This document shows, piece by piece, positions 27,381-36,055 of a stretch of DNA of 64,000 nt. The stretch is taken from assembly GCA_034112445.1 (NCBI GenBank), contig JAWUVI010000021.1:1-64000 (forward strand), written 5' to 3'. A program made the translations under genes and the position numbers. The stretch is from Pelagadaptatus sp034112445 (GTDB taxonomy: Bacteria; Pseudomonadota; Gammaproteobacteria; Pseudomonadales; Cellvibrionaceae). Position 1 is the first letter of the stretch. Each line of letters starts with the position of its first letter. The notes under the pieces were generated by a model. It was given only the letters and a program-made list of their open reading frames with translations. It was not told where the DNA came from and did not search any database.

Positions 27381-27501
27381 GCCATTTATTTGATTATATT
27401 CAAAGAAAACATCAATTAGAGACTCCTAATTTCATTTTATTTGAGTAGAATGTTCATCTCTAATAAAAACTCATACTTAAAAATTAAGCGCGGAATCAGT
27501 A

Positions 27502-28575
27502 ATGACACAGACAGCAGTAGAAAATCTCAACATTGTTTCCCAAGAAATTTTAATTTCTCCTGAAGCTCTAAAACAAGAACTGCCTATGAGTGATCAAGCT
27601 CGTAAAACAGTTACCGAAGGGCGTCAGATTATTCGCGATATTCTTGATGGCAAAGATCATCGCTTGATGGTCGTTATTGGCCCCTGCTCTATTCACGATA
27701 CCGATGCCGCTATAGATTATGCTAAACGCCTTAAAGCATTATCGGATGAAGTATCCGATAGCTTATTCATTGTTATGCGTGTTTATTTTGAAAAGCCCAG
27801 AACCACAGTTGGCTGGAAAGGCTTGATTAATGATCCTCATCTTAATGACTCTTTTAAGATTCAAGAAGGTCTACATATTGGCCGCCAATTATTATTAGAC
27901 ATTTCTGAACTAGGATTACCGACTTCTACAGAAGCACTTGATCCGATCTCGCCCCAATACCTGCAAGATCTTATTGGCTGGTCAGCGATTGGCGCACGTA
28001 CCACTGAATCACAAACTCACCGTGAATTAGCCAGCGGCTTATCTTCTGCAGTGGGCTTTAAGAACGGAACTGATGGTGGTTTGACTGTTGCGATTAATGC
28101 CCTTGAGTCAGTTTCAAGCCCGCATCGATTTTTGGGTATTGACGGCCAAGGTCAAGTAGCCATCACCCACACCAAAGGAAATGCATACGGCCATGTGGTA
28201 TTACGTGGCGGAAACGACAAACCTAATTACGATTCAGTTAGCATTGCTGTTTGCGAACAAGAATTAGCAAAAGCCGGTGTATCGACCAACATAATGGTTG
28301 ACTGCAGCCACGCCAATTCAAATAAAAATCACGAACTGCAACCGTTGGTTATGGAAAATATTGCCAATCAAATTATTGAAGGTAATAAATCCATCATCGG
28401 CATTATGGTTGAAAGTAACATTGGTGCTGGCAATCAAAAACTATCTTCTAACCGTGATGAAATGGAATACGGAATTTCGGTAACCGATAAGTGTATTGAC
28501 TGGGAAACTACAGAGGCCACATTGAAAAAGATGGCTAAAAATTTAAAGCAGCCTTTGTTAGATCGTCTTAAATAA
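27502..28575 (+). CDS. aroF: DAHP synthase, AroF-like
   Basis: 3-deoxy-D-arabino-heptulosonate-7-phosphate synthase, the first committed step of aromatic amino acid synthesis, from phosphoenolpyruvate and erythrose 4-phosphate. 357 residues, type I. VVIGPCSIHD, RVYFEKPRTTVGWKGL, GARTTESQTHRELASGLS, VGFKNGTDG, and MVDCSHANSNK with the metal ligands are all present. Compared with remembered E. coli isozymes the N-terminus and the ATEALDP-like and ESNIGAGNQ segments are nearer to tyrosine-sensitive AroF than to AroG, so feedback by tyrosine is inferred, not shown. The start is ATG at 27502, 121 bases after the helicase gene. Confidence 0.93.
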   Translation: MTQTAVENLNIVSQEILISPEALKQELPMSDQARKTVTEGRQIIRDILDGKDHRLMVVIGPCSIHDTDAAIDYAKRLKALSDEVSDSLFIVMRVYFEKPRTTVGWKGLINDPHLNDSFKIQEGLHIGRQLLLDISELGLPTSTEALDPISPQYLQDLIGWSAIGARTTESQTHRELASGLSSAVGFKNGTDGGLTVAINALESVSSPHRFLGIDGQGQVAITHTKGNAYGHVVLRGGNDKPNYDSVSIAVCEQELAKAGVSTNIMVDCSHANSNKNHELQPLVMENIANQIIEGNKSIIGIMVESNIGAGNQKLSSNRDEMEYGISVTDKCIDWETTEATLKKMAKNLKQPLLDRLK

Positions 28576-28623
28576 AGAGCATCCAACACTGGCACACTGC
28601 ATAAGTCCGTCATCCTGTATAAG

Positions 28624-28658
28624 CACCGTCATCCTGAACTTGTTTCAGGATGACGGTG
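28624..28658. repeat. Perfect palindrome, REP-like dispersed element
   Basis: A perfect 15-bp stem (28624-28638 with 28644-28658) and 5-base loop, containing TCATCCTGAA and its complement. This sequence type is common as a dispersed palindrome in many proteobacterial genomes. A partial second copy (CCGTCATCCTG, 28607-28617) lies just upstream. It stands between the convergent aroF and MFP genes and could act as a transcription-stopping or mRNA-stabilising hairpin, though no T-run follows. Confidence 0.85.
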
Positions 28659-28660
28659 GA

Positions 28661-28714
28661 ACCAGATAACGGTGAAGCCAGACGGTAGAGCCAGAATAAC
28701 GGTGAAGCCAAAGG
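28661..28714. repeat. Degenerate 15-base-period repeat
   Basis: ATAACGGTGAAGCCA occurs exactly at 28666-28680 and 28696-28710, 30 bases apart, with a related unit between them (GACGGTAGAGCCAGA). The arrangement fits about three units of roughly 15 bases, adjoining the palindrome. Intergenic. Confidence 0.75.
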
Positions 28715-28755
28715 TTGTGAAGTTGAAGGCATGGAGTAAGAATAAGAATGTGTTT

Positions 28756-29568
28756 TTACAAACTGGCTAGACACTTAATTCCCGCTGGTAATTCTCCTTT
28801 AGGGTTCGCCAACTCTGCTCTGATTCGATAAGTCCCACTGGCTGCATCAATAATAGGGTCAACCATGGTGATTTTCGCTTGGTATTGACCATTAATCGGT
28901 GCCTCTGGATAAATAGTCAAACTCCCCTTGGCAGAAATACTACCAAAGCTTTCATAAGGCATAACCAATTCAACTTTTAACGGATCTAAACGCGCAAGCG
29001 TTAATACTGGGTCAGTGCCGACAAACTCTCCAGACTCGTTAAACAAATCAATGACCACCCCATTGATTGGGCTTTTAATTTTTCTTAAATCCAAAACCTC
29101 ACGGGAGTGGCGCAACTCTTTTTGTGACACCTGATATTCAGTAGCAAATTCATCCCGCTCATGTATTGATATGAGGTCTTCATTATAAAGACTGTCATTT
29201 CGTTCAACTTGGCGCTGGGCAAATTCAGACCGAACTTTTGCTAGCTCAACCGACGCTGCTTCGACACCAGACTTGAGTGAAAATATAGGCTGCCCCTTAC
29301 GAACTTTATCACCCAATTTAACTGAAACTGAATCTATTACGCCAGGTACTGGACTACTAATATCCACACGCATACTTGGCTCAATCATGCAGCCCATGGC
29401 CGGCAAATACTGTATCACCACTGGTTGAGTAAGCTTGTTTTCTAGCGTGCTGGTTTCTATAGCACTTATCTCTAATGTATTTACCCCTGAAGTACTTGGC
29501 TCTTGAGCCAAGCTGGAAACACACACACACGATAAAATAAAGCTCGCTAGGCATTGCTTCAATGCCAT
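28756..29568 (-). CDS. Periplasmic HlyD/MFP-type adaptor
   Basis: 270-residue exported protein. Signal peptide at about 1-21 (hydrophobic LASFILSCVCVSSLA, cleavage before QEP). Residues about 65-100 and 165-200 form the two halves of a barrel-sandwich (lipoyl-like) domain (VPGVIDSVSVKLGDKVRKGQ, then IKSPINGVVIDLF), split by a coiled-coil hairpin, followed by beta-barrel segments (DPIIDAASGTYRIRA). Compared with RND-type adaptors (350-400 residues) it is short at the C-terminus. A very strong AGGAGG lies at 29575-29580. It overlaps the end of the SecA-like gene by 10 bases and is the last gene of the giant-protein locus, so it probably serves that exporter. Confidence 0.88.
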   Translation of the reverse strand: MALKQCLASFILSCVCVSSLAQEPSTSGVNTLEISAIETSTLENKLTQPVVIQYLPAMGCMIEPSMRVDISSPVPGVIDSVSVKLGDKVRKGQPIFSLKSGVEAASVELAKVRSEFAQRQVERNDSLYNEDLISIHERDEFATEYQVSQKELRHSREVLDLRKIKSPINGVVIDLFNESGEFVGTDPVLTLARLDPLKVELVMPYESFGSISAKGSLTIYPEAPINGQYQAKITMVDPIIDAASGTYRIRAELANPKGELPAGIKCLASL

Positions 29569-31646
29569 TTACTACCTCCTAAAAATGCTAAGGATGAACG
29601 TTCTTTCTCATCCATCTTTAATGTCATTTTACGTTCACCAGCATGTTTCAACTCAAGCCGCCACTGACAATAACGTTGCAACCAACGAGCTAAGAAATTA
29701 AACGCAAATGGGATTTTCCCGCTGACTAGAATGACTAATTTAGATAAATTTTTACCGTACATTCGAACCACAGAATCATCTAATGCCAAGATATATTCTA
29801 CGCTGCCAGGATCACCTTGTCTGGCTGATCTTCCAGCCAATTGCCTATCAACTCTCGCTGAATCATTCAGTTCGCAAATAATAACGTGTAAACCACCTGC
29901 CTCTCTGCATTCTTTATCGAGTTTTATATCGGTACCACGTCCTGCCATTGATGTGGCAATAGTAATGGCACCACTCACGCCAGCATCAGAAATAATTTCA
30001 GCCTCGGCACCATCTTGTTTTGCTGTTAGCAAAAAGTACGGTTGCTGCATTTCATCCATAATAGCCGCTAGACTTTCAGATTGATGTACCGAAGCTGTAC
30101 CTATGAGAACTGAACGTCCATCTAAAGCTTGTTTAACCGCTGCATCAACAATCACTTTTTCTTTACTGGGCTGATCGCGCAGCACTGTGTAAGCCGTGAT
30201 TTTACGCAGTGATTTTTTTAACAGTGGCACTTTTTTTACAGGTAAATTATAAACCTTTAATAACTCAGACCGAACCTCTTTGGCCGTACCTGTCATACCA
30301 GCCACATTAAAATATTTCTTAAAGAAATTTTGATAACTGATTTTGGCCAGTGTTTTACGTGGTTTGGTTAAAGGACAGCCCTCTTTAATTTCTATCAGTT
30401 GATGTAAGCCCCCTTCCCACGATCTATCTCCAGCCGGACGACCGGTGTACTCATCGACAATAACAATTTTGTCATCATCGACTATGTAGTGTTTATCTAA
30501 ATCAAACAAATACAAAGCGGTTAAAGCTTGAGTCAACATTTGTTGGCGTCGAATGAGGTTGTACCACGGAGTATTTAAATCCAAACATATTTCTTCTGCA
30601 GCCTTACCACCTTCTTTAAGCATAACAATTTTACGGTTCGGCCAATCTATTTCATAGTGTTTACCATCGACCAAGTTACGAGCAACATCCAACACGGTTC
30701 GTAAAAAATCTTCTTCATCGTCCATATCGACTTCGCCACCAGAAATCACTAATGGGGTGCGTGACTCATCTATAAATACACTGTCAGCCTCATCGACTAA
30801 GGCAAAATTCAAACCTTGATGCATAAGATTATTTAAAAAACCGGTATCGTCTTCGAGTACTTGGCGATGAATATCCAATGAATCTTGGCGTTCATCTAAA
30901 ACTAACGAGTCTTTTAAGTAATCAAATACCAATTCATTATTTGAACAATAAACAATGTCACCGGCATAGATCGCCTTGCGGTCTTCAATGGTGTGCTCAT
31001 TAATGATCGCCTGAGCACGCAAACCTAAATAACTGTAGAGCGGCAGCATTTCTTCACAGTCGCGCTCAGCCAAATAATCGTTGGTGGTAATTACGTGAAC
31101 TTTAACACCGGCCATTGCAGCGGTAGCGGTAGCCAATGTTCCGGCTAATGTTTTCCCTTCTCCGGTAGCCATTTCAGCCACCATGCCTTGCAATAAAATG
31201 AGCGACGCCCGAATTTGGGTGTGATGATGACGCATACCTACAGAGCGCCCTGCAGCCTCACGGATAAGCGCAAATGATTCAATCACAGTCTTATTGTTTA
31301 GCCCACAACTAAGTAATGTAAGTTTGACCCGAGCAACTTCAGCTAAAAAATCTTCTTCCGATAATGCCGTATAAATATCTGATTGTTTAATGATTTTTTT
31401 AACGAGATGGCCGTCATTGATGAACAACTTTAAAATTGGAAACAGAACGGTTCGATAGGTTCCTCGTAAAAAACTATCAAGCCATGTGAGTTTAGGAATC
31501 GTTTTCTCAGGTCGATTCTTGATTGAACTCATTTGCCGCATCGGGTATCGGAACAGAAGGTTTCTCAATGAAATAGACGGTAAAGATGTTGACCTTACAG
31601 ATGTTGACCTTAAAGACTTCAATTTAAAAAACAGTTTATTAAACAT
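29559..31646 (-). CDS. SecA-like ATPase lacking the C-terminal third
   Basis: 695-residue soluble motor protein. All SecA nucleotide-binding motifs are present: GMRHHHTQI, AEMATGEGKT with Lys165, DEAD at 285-288 in VDEADSVFIDESRTPLVISG, a PPXD-like middle region, GMTGTA (Met451), IATSMAGRGTDIK and DRQLAGRSARQGDPGS. The protein stops about 80 residues after the second nucleotide-binding domain, early in the helical scaffold, so the two-helix finger, helical wing and zinc-binding tail of SecA (841-901 residues) are missing. The first 50 residues are a basic Ser/Arg/Leu-rich extension absent from SecA. The start ATG has GGAG 7 bases upstream and overlaps the M50 gene. It is not the housekeeping SecA; I infer a dedicated motor for the giant protein. 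Confidence 0.92.
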   Translation of the reverse strand: MFNKLFFKLKSLRSTSVRSTSLPSISLRNLLFRYPMRQMSSIKNRPEKTIPKLTWLDSFLRGTYRTVLFPILKLFINDGHLVKKIIKQSDIYTALSEEDFLAEVARVKLTLLSCGLNNKTVIESFALIREAAGRSVGMRHHHTQIRASLILLQGMVAEMATGEGKTLAGTLATATAAMAGVKVHVITTNDYLAERDCEEMLPLYSYLGLRAQAIINEHTIEDRKAIYAGDIVYCSNNELVFDYLKDSLVLDERQDSLDIHRQVLEDDTGFLNNLMHQGLNFALVDEADSVFIDESRTPLVISGGEVDMDDEEDFLRTVLDVARNLVDGKHYEIDWPNRKIVMLKEGGKAAEEICLDLNTPWYNLIRRQQMLTQALTALYLFDLDKHYIVDDDKIVIVDEYTGRPAGDRSWEGGLHQLIEIKEGCPLTKPRKTLAKISYQNFFKKYFNVAGMTGTAKEVRSELLKVYNLPVKKVPLLKKSLRKITAYTVLRDQPSKEKVIVDAAVKQALDGRSVLIGTASVHQSESLAAIMDEMQQPYFLLTAKQDGAEAEIISDAGVSGAITIATSMAGRGTDIKLDKECREAGGLHVIICELNDSARVDRQLAGRSARQGDPGSVEYILALDDSVVRMYGKNLSKLVILVSGKIPFAFNFLARWLQRYCQWRLELKHAGERKMTLKMDEKERSSLAFLGGSKWH
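31584..31612 (-). repeat. 15-base tandem duplication in the SecA-like N-terminus
   Basis: AGATGTTGACCTTA (plus strand) occurs at 31584-31597 and 31599-31612, with a 15-base period. It encodes the repeated RSTS element of the basic N-terminal extension of the SecA-like protein (minus strand), ahead of the motor domains. Confidence 0.85.
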
Positions 31647-33783
31647 TAAACTGCTCCAAAAAGCTGCGTCTGACGCTGCGATAAACGCGCCAAAAAATAG
31701 GTTCTTCGATCAAGTTAAATTTAACAAAAAATCTCTCTTCAACACGCTCAAGTAAAGATTCATCCGTCACCACACGAACCAAAACAAAATTCTCAACCGC
31801 CGTAGGGGCATCTGATTTACTCGGATCAATGACTAAATCACCGCCAGCTTCAGTCGATAAAATAACACTGGGCAACTCCTTGGTTACCTGTGGAGTAACA
31901 TTGAGCATCTGCGCATTAAATTCAACTTGGCGATCAGAAGCAGGCCGAACATCTATAGAGTTTGTATCTGCTAGAACTTGCTCTGCCAAGCCCTCAGGAA
32001 TAAGAACTTTAAGGGTTAGCTTATCGTCAGCTGACAACACGTAACCAACCAATTCACCACGTTTAAGAAAGCCACCTTGAAAGGAATCGATTTTAGACAA
32101 AACTACCTTACCAGGAGATAAACTGGTTACTTTGGTTTGTTCAAGGTGGGTTTGAATTTCGTAGTGTTCGCGCTCTAATCGTTTTTTCTCTTCTTTGATC
32201 AATAAAAATTTAGCTCGATCGGCATAAGAGGCTTGAAGTCTTGCCTCTGTAGCTTGTAGTTGAGCGTTCAACACCGCTAACTTGTCTTCAAGCTCATAGT
32301 TCTTCAAGTTGATAAGAGTTTCACCTATAGCAACCTGCTCACCACTTTTTTTCACTATGCTATCAATAAAACCAGACTCACCCGCATACAAACGTTGTTT
32401 TTCATTCACCCACGAAACTCCTGAAACAGTAACACTATAGGGCAAGGGAATTTCAAACAACAATATCCAGAAGCTCGCCGTCACGATAACCATAACCATG
32501 ATTGGATTTCGCTTGGATGTTTTAAATTCATTATCGGTAAAAGGTTTGCTCACCGTTTTTGAAAACGGCATTAACCAGCCAGAGGTAAAAGCCCATATAG
32601 CCAAAAGAATACCGAGGATAAAGTATTTCTGACCAACAAATATAATAATGGATATCGAAATAAATAAACGATAAGCAAAGGCGAACATATTGTAGAAGAA
32701 GAGCCAATAAGCTTCGCGTATATCCACCGCTGGACTCATGACAGATTTAATATTGAACATATAGCGTTTACATAAATACCCCCAATAAGACGTCGCCTTT
32801 TTGGCCAAATTGGGGATTTCTAAATAATCTGACAAAGCAAAATAGGCATCAAACTTTAGCAGCGGATTACCATTAAATAGCAGCGTTGAGATACCCGCCA
32901 TAAAAACAATATTGAACAGTAAGGCTTTTAAAAATCCAGCCTCTGAAATATTCCAAATAATCAATGCTACCGCGGCAATGAACAGCTCAACGATCACGCC
33001 TGAAGCCGACACCATAATCCGCTGATATTTACTGGCAAAACTGGCCGACTCTGACGCGTTCACATAAGGCATGGGGAAAAATACCAAAAACATAACGCCC
33101 ACTTCCGAGACTTGACCGCCATAGTAGCGTACACAAAACGCATGCCCCAGTTCGTGCAAAATCTTGATCAATGGATATAAAAACCACAACAGTAGTAAAT
33201 TTTCTGCGGCTAAAACACGATCCGATAAATTGGACGTCAACGCCTCATAATTTTGTGCCGCAATAACCAACGCGTAAGTAATGAATAATCCATAAACTAA
33301 CCATAAGCGCCAATTAATAAAACGCTCTAATACGGGACACAATTTATCCAGTAATTTAGTAGGATCAAATAGAGGGAGTTGAAGAGACATGGGAGACTGC
33401 ACTTTTTGCAGCCGCTTTTTATCGCTTTTACTTTGTTTACGATGGAATAAATCCTTAGCATTAGCCGGAATATTCAGATGAATCATATCGGCTTGATGCA
33501 ACGATGTTATTAAAGTCACCACCTCATCTTGAGTCGGCATATCTTTTTCAAGCTGATTGCCAGACTCTTCCCACATTTCATTAAGGGTGTGCTGACCATC
33601 CATCATGCCAATCAATAAATAGGCGTGAGATGAAAAGAGTTGAACCGTACCAGAAATGGTATCGCGTAAAACGTACCAACGTTCATTGCGGTGAATCTGT
33701 GATGAGATATCGATTTGGACTTTGAGTTTAGGTTTCAGGTTTTCAACCCGGTACCAATTTTTACTGAAGACAGATACTGACAT
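31639..33783 (-). CDS. M50 membrane metalloprotease fused to a HlyD-type adaptor
   Basis: 714-residue polytopic protein. Residues about 28-105 look like a PqqD-type winged-helix peptide-binding domain (YVLRDTISGTVQL, LLIGMMDGQHTLNEM). A multi-pass core (roughly seven helices, residues 160-450) carries the site-2-protease zinc motif HELGH at 210-214 and the second motif NGNPLLKFD (304-312, third ligand Asp312), so the active site is intact. Residues about 450-714 form a HlyD-like barrel-sandwich with a coiled coil. The ATG at 33783 follows AGG and lies 4 bases after the GAF-HlyD stop; an upstream alternative is rejected. Similar fusions occur in peptide-export loci. Here it probably processes or hands over the giant protein, an inference. 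Confidence 0.92.
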   Translation of the reverse strand: MSVSVFSKNWYRVENLKPKLKVQIDISSQIHRNERWYVLRDTISGTVQLFSSHAYLLIGMMDGQHTLNEMWEESGNQLEKDMPTQDEVVTLITSLHQADMIHLNIPANAKDLFHRKQSKSDKKRLQKVQSPMSLQLPLFDPTKLLDKLCPVLERFINWRLWLVYGLFITYALVIAAQNYEALTSNLSDRVLAAENLLLLWFLYPLIKILHELGHAFCVRYYGGQVSEVGVMFLVFFPMPYVNASESASFASKYQRIMVSASGVIVELFIAAVALIIWNISEAGFLKALLFNIVFMAGISTLLFNGNPLLKFDAYFALSDYLEIPNLAKKATSYWGYLCKRYMFNIKSVMSPAVDIREAYWLFFYNMFAFAYRLFISISIIIFVGQKYFILGILLAIWAFTSGWLMPFSKTVSKPFTDNEFKTSKRNPIMVMVIVTASFWILLFEIPLPYSVTVSGVSWVNEKQRLYAGESGFIDSIVKKSGEQVAIGETLINLKNYELEDKLAVLNAQLQATEARLQASYADRAKFLLIKEEKKRLEREHYEIQTHLEQTKVTSLSPGKVVLSKIDSFQGGFLKRGELVGYVLSADDKLTLKVLIPEGLAEQVLADTNSIDVRPASDRQVEFNAQMLNVTPQVTKELPSVILSTEAGGDLVIDPSKSDAPTAVENFVLVRVVTDESLLERVEERFFVKFNLIEEPIFWRVYRSVRRSFLEQFNV

Positions 33784-33787
33784 AAAC

Positions 33788-35653
33788 CTAGCCCCAGAAA
33801 GACCACAGTTTAAGAGCAAGCCACTTTCTTAAATCGTGAGTCCAAATATCTATCAGCAGGCGCCGGTCTACAAACACCTTACCTACCCCCACCATGCCCG
33901 GTCTAAAGGCAACCTCATTGGAGTCAAAACCGGCCTCTACACGGTAAAAGGTACTTTTGTCCTTCACTTCAGTTATGGGCGTGATTTTTTCAATGGTGAA
34001 CTTGAACTCCTGACTCGACAGAGATGAAAACAACACATGACCTTGCTGTTCAAGCTCAACGTCTAAGATTTTATATTCACTGACAAATAAGATAAGTCGA
34101 TAATCATTTAGCGGCGAGATTTGATACAGCTCTTCACCTTGATTCACCGAACCACCAACTCTCTTACTTAAATCCCCGGCCACGACCAAAGAATCAAACG
34201 GAGCCTTAAGAATGGAGCGTTCCAGTTGACTCGTGGTAACCGCTAATTGTGCTCTCGACTGTGCCATTTTGGCGTACAGTATTTGCGCTTTTGAACGATC
34301 ATAAGCCGCCATCGACTCATTGTATTCTTTATTATCTTGCTCTATTTGGCTTAACCATTTGATTCTTTCGAGGCGTAAATCACGATCCTCCATGGCTAAC
34401 AATTCGCTACCTTGTTGAACTTGATCACCGGCACTGACTTCAACCGATTTAATAAAGCCATTATAAGGAGCAGAAACGATTCTTATTTGTCTGGGTTCTA
34501 AAGTGACATCGGCATTGACCGTATAACCCCCTTCAACCACAGAGAAAAAGACTAAAGCAAAGACAGAAACAATTAAGAATATTTTTCTTTTAAGGTAGCC
34601 CGGCGCTAACATCCGCTCTAGTTGTTTACGCGACTGTTTAGCTATATGAGTAAATAGGGAAACTTGAGCTTGTTTCTTTTCATTAAGAGCCAACCCAACC
34701 AAAGAGGTTGTAGCTTCTATAAAATTAATATCGTGCTCTATAAAAGGTTGTTCCGCTGTTCTTTCAAACAACGCCATCGCGTATATATCATCATCTTTAA
34801 CCAGTGGAATAATGAGTATCTGAGAGTTGTGATGACTGAATGATAATTTTTCAGTGTTGTGACAGATAATGTTTTTATCATCGATTAAAGGCCACCGAAT
34901 TATAGAGCGCTGATCAAATGATTCCTGCATCGCTGCGCGCATTTTCTTAGCCGATACCGAACGTAAATCATTATCGGTACTGCCTGATATTACGGCCAGT
35001 TTTATCTGTTGGTGTTTAACAAAACCGAAACTAACGCGTTCACAAGAGAAAACCTTGGCTAAATTATCAGCCCACTGGAGTGCAGACTCGTGCCATTCAT
35101 CAGCTTTAGTGACCGACAGATAGCCATCGAGTGTAATATTTTGACGTTTTACTAATGCGGCCTGTTGCTGCCCTGCAGACGATTGATAAAAAAGCTCAAC
35201 CCACAAACACAGCCACTCTAGGCGTGACATGAAGGTTTCTATTTCTTCGGCTTTCGTTAATATCACTCGACATGAAAAAACCGCTTTAATCTCAACGCCT
35301 AACTTAATTGGATAGGCAACGCCATAGACACCGTGTTCATCCTGTGGGATAACAATCGGGGACTGACTATGTGCGGCTTCATCAATAAGATCACCCAATA
35401 AATTGGTTAGCTCAGGATCTTGAATCGAAGCGGCAACAGGCTTAAGTCGACTGGAACTGTCGTCAGCGGTTAATAGTGCATCCGTTATACCACTGGTTTC
35501 TTGTAGGCAGTATTCCAGCCAAACCTCGTACCAATCCGCATCTTTTGCCGATTGATTTAATTGATCAAGGGTGATGTGAGACCTGCCAGAAAACGACTCA
35601 ACGGAAATGACTGAATCGTCGTTATTCTGAGTTAATGAAGTATCTATATTCAC
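33788..35653 (-). CDS. GAF-domain HlyD-type adaptor
   Basis: 621 residues. A cytoplasmic N-terminus contains two sensor-like regions, one about 40-150 and a clearer GAF domain at 185-325 (ALQWADNLAKVFSCERVSFG, then IIPLVKDDDIYAMALFE and FIEATTSLVGLALNEKK). One transmembrane helix at 357-375 is followed by a barrel-sandwich/coiled-coil/beta-barrel HlyD part (VSAPYNGFIKSVEVSAGDQV, then ILKAPFDSLVVAGDL). The start is GTG at 35653. It would sit in the inner membrane with the adaptor in the periplasm and the sensor in the cytoplasm. This permits ligand-gated assembly, an inference. It follows the DUF3467 gene by 72 bases and abuts the M50 gene. Confidence 0.9.
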   Translation of the reverse strand: MNIDTSLTQNNDDSVISVESFSGRSHITLDQLNQSAKDADWYEVWLEYCLQETSGITDALLTADDSSSRLKPVAASIQDPELTNLLGDLIDEAAHSQSPIVIPQDEHGVYGVAYPIKLGVEIKAVFSCRVILTKAEEIETFMSRLEWLCLWVELFYQSSAGQQQAALVKRQNITLDGYLSVTKADEWHESALQWADNLAKVFSCERVSFGFVKHQQIKLAVISGSTDNDLRSVSAKKMRAAMQESFDQRSIIRWPLIDDKNIICHNTEKLSFSHHNSQILIIPLVKDDDIYAMALFERTAEQPFIEHDINFIEATTSLVGLALNEKKQAQVSLFTHIAKQSRKQLERMLAPGYLKRKIFLIVSVFALVFFSVVEGGYTVNADVTLEPRQIRIVSAPYNGFIKSVEVSAGDQVQQGSELLAMEDRDLRLERIKWLSQIEQDNKEYNESMAAYDRSKAQILYAKMAQSRAQLAVTTSQLERSILKAPFDSLVVAGDLSKRVGGSVNQGEELYQISPLNDYRLILFVSEYKILDVELEQQGHVLFSSLSSQEFKFTIEKITPITEVKDKSTFYRVEAGFDSNEVAFRPGMVGVGKVFVDRRLLIDIWTHDLRKWLALKLWSFWG

Positions 35654-35725
35654 GCAGGCTCATTACTTATTATTGGGTTGATGTATATTTATGTCGACGT
35701 AAAAGCACCTCTACTAGAAAGTGTT

Positions 35726-36013
35726 TTATTCGGCGTTATCACCAATAGCACCAAAGCGGTTCTCATACTCATCGACTACTTTACCCAACAACAAACTCAA
35801 ACGTTTGGCCGCATACGGGTTTAAAATAATACGATCAGAAAGGTTAATCGCCACTTCTTTCTGGCCCGTATGCCATGTCTGATTGGTTCCAAACAATAAT
35901 GTGACTTCCTCACGAGTACTCGACACATTACACACATTCGCATACGAACTGCGCATTTGTGAATCATTCCACGTTAATTTTGGTGTGTTTTGCGCCTGCT
36001 TTTTATCGGTCAT
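35726..36013 (-). CDS. DUF3467 small protein
   Basis: 95 residues. The DUF3467 pattern is clear: a short polar start, YANVCNVSSTREEVTLLFG, then RIILNPYAAKRLSLLLG and a tail ending in YENRFGAIG. The family's role is unknown. The start ATG has AAGGA 6 bases upstream, 42 bases after the giant gene. Its place directly after the giant gene, before the adaptor genes, suits a cytoplasmic chaperone or targeting factor; that is inference. Confidence 0.88.
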   Translation of the reverse strand: MTDKKQAQNTPKLTWNDSQMRSSYANVCNVSSTREEVTLLFGTNQTWHTGQKEVAINLSDRIILNPYAAKRLSLLLGKVVDEYENRFGAIGDNAE

Positions 36014-36055
36014 TGTTCATCCTTAATTTATAGTGTGTTAATTGTTTTGTTTGGT

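Noticed and set aside
29559..31646. The SecA-like gene as the housekeeping secA
   Set aside because: It lacks the scaffold, wing and zinc tail, has an extra basic N-terminus and is embedded in an export locus; the essential secA should be elsewhere.
28756..36013. The adaptor genes as an ordinary RND or type I efflux operon
   Set aside because: No RND pump, ABC transporter or outer-membrane channel is present, and the M50 and SecA-like genes do not belong to such operons.
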